From positions 1 to 8,537 of the forward strand of contig CALXVF010000047.1 of NCBI GenBank assembly GCA_944391895.1: DNA of 8,537 nt, read 5' to 3'. A model generated the notes under the pieces. That model was given only the letters and a program-made list of their open reading frames with translations, was not told the origin of the DNA and searched no databases. Below, one piece after another: positions 7,032 to 8,537 of the stretch. The stretch comes from an uncultured Clostridia bacterium (GTDB taxonomy: Bacteria; Bacillota; Clostridia; TANB77; CAG-508). The translations under genes were made by a program, and so were the position numbers. Every line of letters begins with the position of its first letter. Within the stretch, counting starts at the first letter, position 1.

Positions 7032-7478
7032 ATGAAAATAATACTATTAGAAAATGTAAAAGGTGTCGGAAAAAAGGACGAGATTATTAATGCAAACGAT
7101 GGATATGCAAGGAATTTCCTATTTCCAAGAAACTTAGCAGTTGAAGCTAATGCACAGAATTTAGCCAAGTTAAAATCAAAGCAAGACTCAGCAGCACATA
7201 AAAAAATGACAGAGAAAAAAGAAGCAGAAGAATTAGCTAAAAAGCTTGAAAAAATTATGCTAAAAATAGAAGTAAAAGCAGGAGAAAATGGAAAAATATT
7301 TGGTGGAGTAACTGCAAAAGAAATTTCAGAACAACTAAAGTCACAATACAATTATAATGTAGACAAGAAGAAGATAGAATTAAAAGAAACAATAAAGCAG
7401 GTTGGAATATTTACTGTAGACCTAAAATTATTTGAAGGAGTAACAGGAAAATTAAAAGTACATATAATTGGTGAATAA
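7032..7478 (+). CDS. rplI: 50S ribosomal protein bL9
   Basis: Complete 148-residue bL9, the usual length. bL9 binds 23S rRNA near the base of the L1 stalk and reaches out from the large subunit; its loss affects reading-frame maintenance. The N-terminal RNA-binding domain (1 to about 50) has the family signature around GYARNFLFPRNLA (24-36). A long Lys/Glu-rich connecting helix (about 41-75) follows, then the C-terminal domain, with the conserved block GKIFGGVTAKEI at 87-98. Compared with the classic signature, Asp and Ala replace the Gly and Val before the GYARN block, a minor change. The start ATG has a perfect AGGAGG (7021-7026) 5 nt upstream. It begins 15 nt after the gdpP stop and ends 16 nt before dnaB, so it is co-transcribed with both. 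Confidence 0.98.
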   Translation: MKIILLENVKGVGKKDEIINANDGYARNFLFPRNLAVEANAQNLAKLKSKQDSAAHKKMTEKKEAEELAKKLEKIMLKIEVKAGENGKIFGGVTAKEISEQLKSQYNYNVDKKKIELKETIKQVGIFTVDLKLFEGVTGKLKVHIIGE

Positions 7479-7494
7479 AAAGGAAGGTAATAAA

Positions 7495-8537
7495 ATGGAA
7501 CTAGGAAAAGTACCACCACACGATGATGAAGCTGAGCAAGCTGTAATAGGTAGTATGATGACAGATAAAGATGCTGTAATCTCAGCTATAGAAGTACTAA
7601 AACCGGAAGACTTTTATAGAGATGATAATAAAACCATTTATCAGGCAATAATGAACTTGTATGCTAAAGCAGAACCAATAGATATTATAACATTAAAAGA
7701 TGAACTAACATCTATAGGAAAATTGGAACCAATAGGTGGATTAGAGTATTTAGTATCATTACCAGAAAAAGTACCTACAACTGCAAATGTTGAAAAATAC
7801 ATTAAAATTGTAGAAGAGAAATCTATATTAAGAAGTTTAATAAAAACAGCAAATCAATTAATAGAAATAGGATACAACCAAAATGAAGAAGTCGAAGTAT
7901 TAATGGACAATGCTGAAAAGAAAATATTTGACTTAATGCAAAGAAAATCACAAAAAGGGTATAGTTCAATTAGAGATATATTAGTAGATTCATTCACAGA
8001 ATTAGAACAATTATATAATCAAAAACAACATATAACAGGTGTGGCAACAGGATTTATAGATTTAGATAACAAAACTGCAGGTTTCCACAACTCAGACTTA
8101 GTATTAATTGCAGCAAGACCAGCTATGGGAAAAACAGCTTTTGCCTTAAATATTGCTACTTATGCGGCAGTAAGTGCAAATACACCAGTAGTAGTATTCA
8201 GTCTCGAAATGTCAAAAGAACAATGTGCAAACAGAATACTTTGTTCACAAGCTATGGTAGATAGTGAAAAAGTATCAAAAGGAGATATTTCAGATGAAGA
8301 ATGGTCAAAACTTGCAGTGGCATCAGGTGAATTATCTGAATCAGCAGGAATTTTTATAGATGATAGTGCAGGAATTAATATTGCAGAAATAAGAGCAAAA
8401 TGCAGAAAGTTAAAACTAGAAAAAAATATTGGACTAGTAGTAATAGATTACTTACAGCTTATTCAAGGTAGCGGAAATACTAAGAGTAGAGAACAAGAAA
8501 TTGCAGAAATAAGTAGATCATTAAAAATTCTAGCAAA
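7495..8537 (+). CDS. dnaB: Replicative DNA helicase DnaB (3' end outside window)
   Basis: Hexameric helicase that unwinds DNA ahead of the replication fork and binds primase through its N-terminal domain (the protein is called DnaC in B. subtilis). 347 residues are visible and roughly 100 are missing at the C-terminus. The N-terminal helical domain spans about 5-105 (PHDDEAEQAVIGSMM near the start). A linker helix region follows (about 106-175). The RecA-like motor domain begins near 180, with TGFIDLD at 185-191, Walker A ARPAMGKT at 207-214 (Lys213, Thr214), the FSLEMS segment at 235-240 with the likely catalytic Glu238, and Walker B LVVIDYLQLI at 314-323 (Asp318). The REQEIAEISRSLK segment at 332-344 is also typical of the family. 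No intein or frameshift is seen in the visible part. The start ATG has AGGAAGG (7481-7487) 7 nt upstream, 16 nt after the rplI stop. No terminator lies between them. Confidence 0.98.
   Translation, partial: MELGKVPPHDDEAEQAVIGSMMTDKDAVISAIEVLKPEDFYRDDNKTIYQAIMNLYAKAEPIDIITLKDELTSIGKLEPIGGLEYLVSLPEKVPTTANVEKYIKIVEEKSILRSLIKTANQLIEIGYNQNEEVEVLMDNAEKKIFDLMQRKSQKGYSSIRDILVDSFTELEQLYNQKQHITGVATGFIDLDNKTAGFHNSDLVLIAARPAMGKTAFALNIATYAAVSANTPVVVFSLEMSKEQCANRILCSQAMVDSEKVSKGDISDEEWSKLAVASGELSESAGIFIDDSAGINIAEIRAKCRKLKLEKNIGLVVIDYLQLIQGSGNTKSREQEIAEISRSLKILA

Noticed and set aside
7013..7351. 112-codon open frame on the - strand opposite rplI
   Set aside because: It overlaps a complete, clearly conserved bL9 gene and its low-complexity Ser/Phe-rich product is the usual mirror of Lys/Glu-rich coding sequence.
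1..8537. CRISPR arrays, tRNA or rRNA genes, insertion sequences, toxin-antitoxin or phage-defence genes
   Set aside because: No regularly spaced repeats, structural RNA signatures or mobile or defence domains were recognised on either strand. All long non-shadow frames are accounted for.

Overview
The window is AT-rich DNA with the gene content of a low-GC Gram-positive bacterium (Bacillota, most likely a clostridial relative; this is inferred from codon use, strong purine-rich ribosome binding sites and the gdpP-rplI-dnaB order, not from a database match). Every gene lies on the + strand, every intact gene whose end is visible stops with TAA, and Trp is read from TGG, so nothing suggests a variant genetic code.

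Layout. (1) Positions 1-2544 hold the C-terminal two-thirds of rpoC, the RNA polymerase beta' subunit, followed by a clear intrinsic terminator. (2) Positions 2545-4890 are an accessory stretch between two housekeeping blocks. It contains a DUF2207-type multi-pass membrane protein of unknown function and the 3' remnant of a patatin-like phospholipase gene. The remnant has lost its catalytic Ser region and keeps only the catalytic Asp half. It ends in a strong terminator that overlaps its stop codon. (3) Positions 4895-8537 form a separate transcription unit with a near-consensus sigma-A promoter: gdpP (cyclic-di-AMP phosphodiesterase), rplI (ribosomal protein bL9) and dnaB (replicative helicase, cut off by the window end). 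Gaps between these genes are 15-16 nt and each gene has its own ribosome binding site.

How the parts relate. The two housekeeping blocks are insulated from the middle block by terminators. gdpP-rplI-dnaB is a widely conserved Bacillota arrangement that joins second-messenger turnover, the ribosome and replication. In many Bacillota rpoC is followed by an L7Ae-like gene and rpsL-rpsG-fusA-tuf; here it is followed by accessory genes.

I looked for an undescribed multi-gene system and did not find a convincing one. The best leads are the decayed patatin gene joined in frame behind two tandem stops to the DUF2207 gene, a pair of mutually exclusive hairpins between rpoC and the DUF2207 gene, and a hairpin at the very 5' end of the predicted gdpP mRNA.
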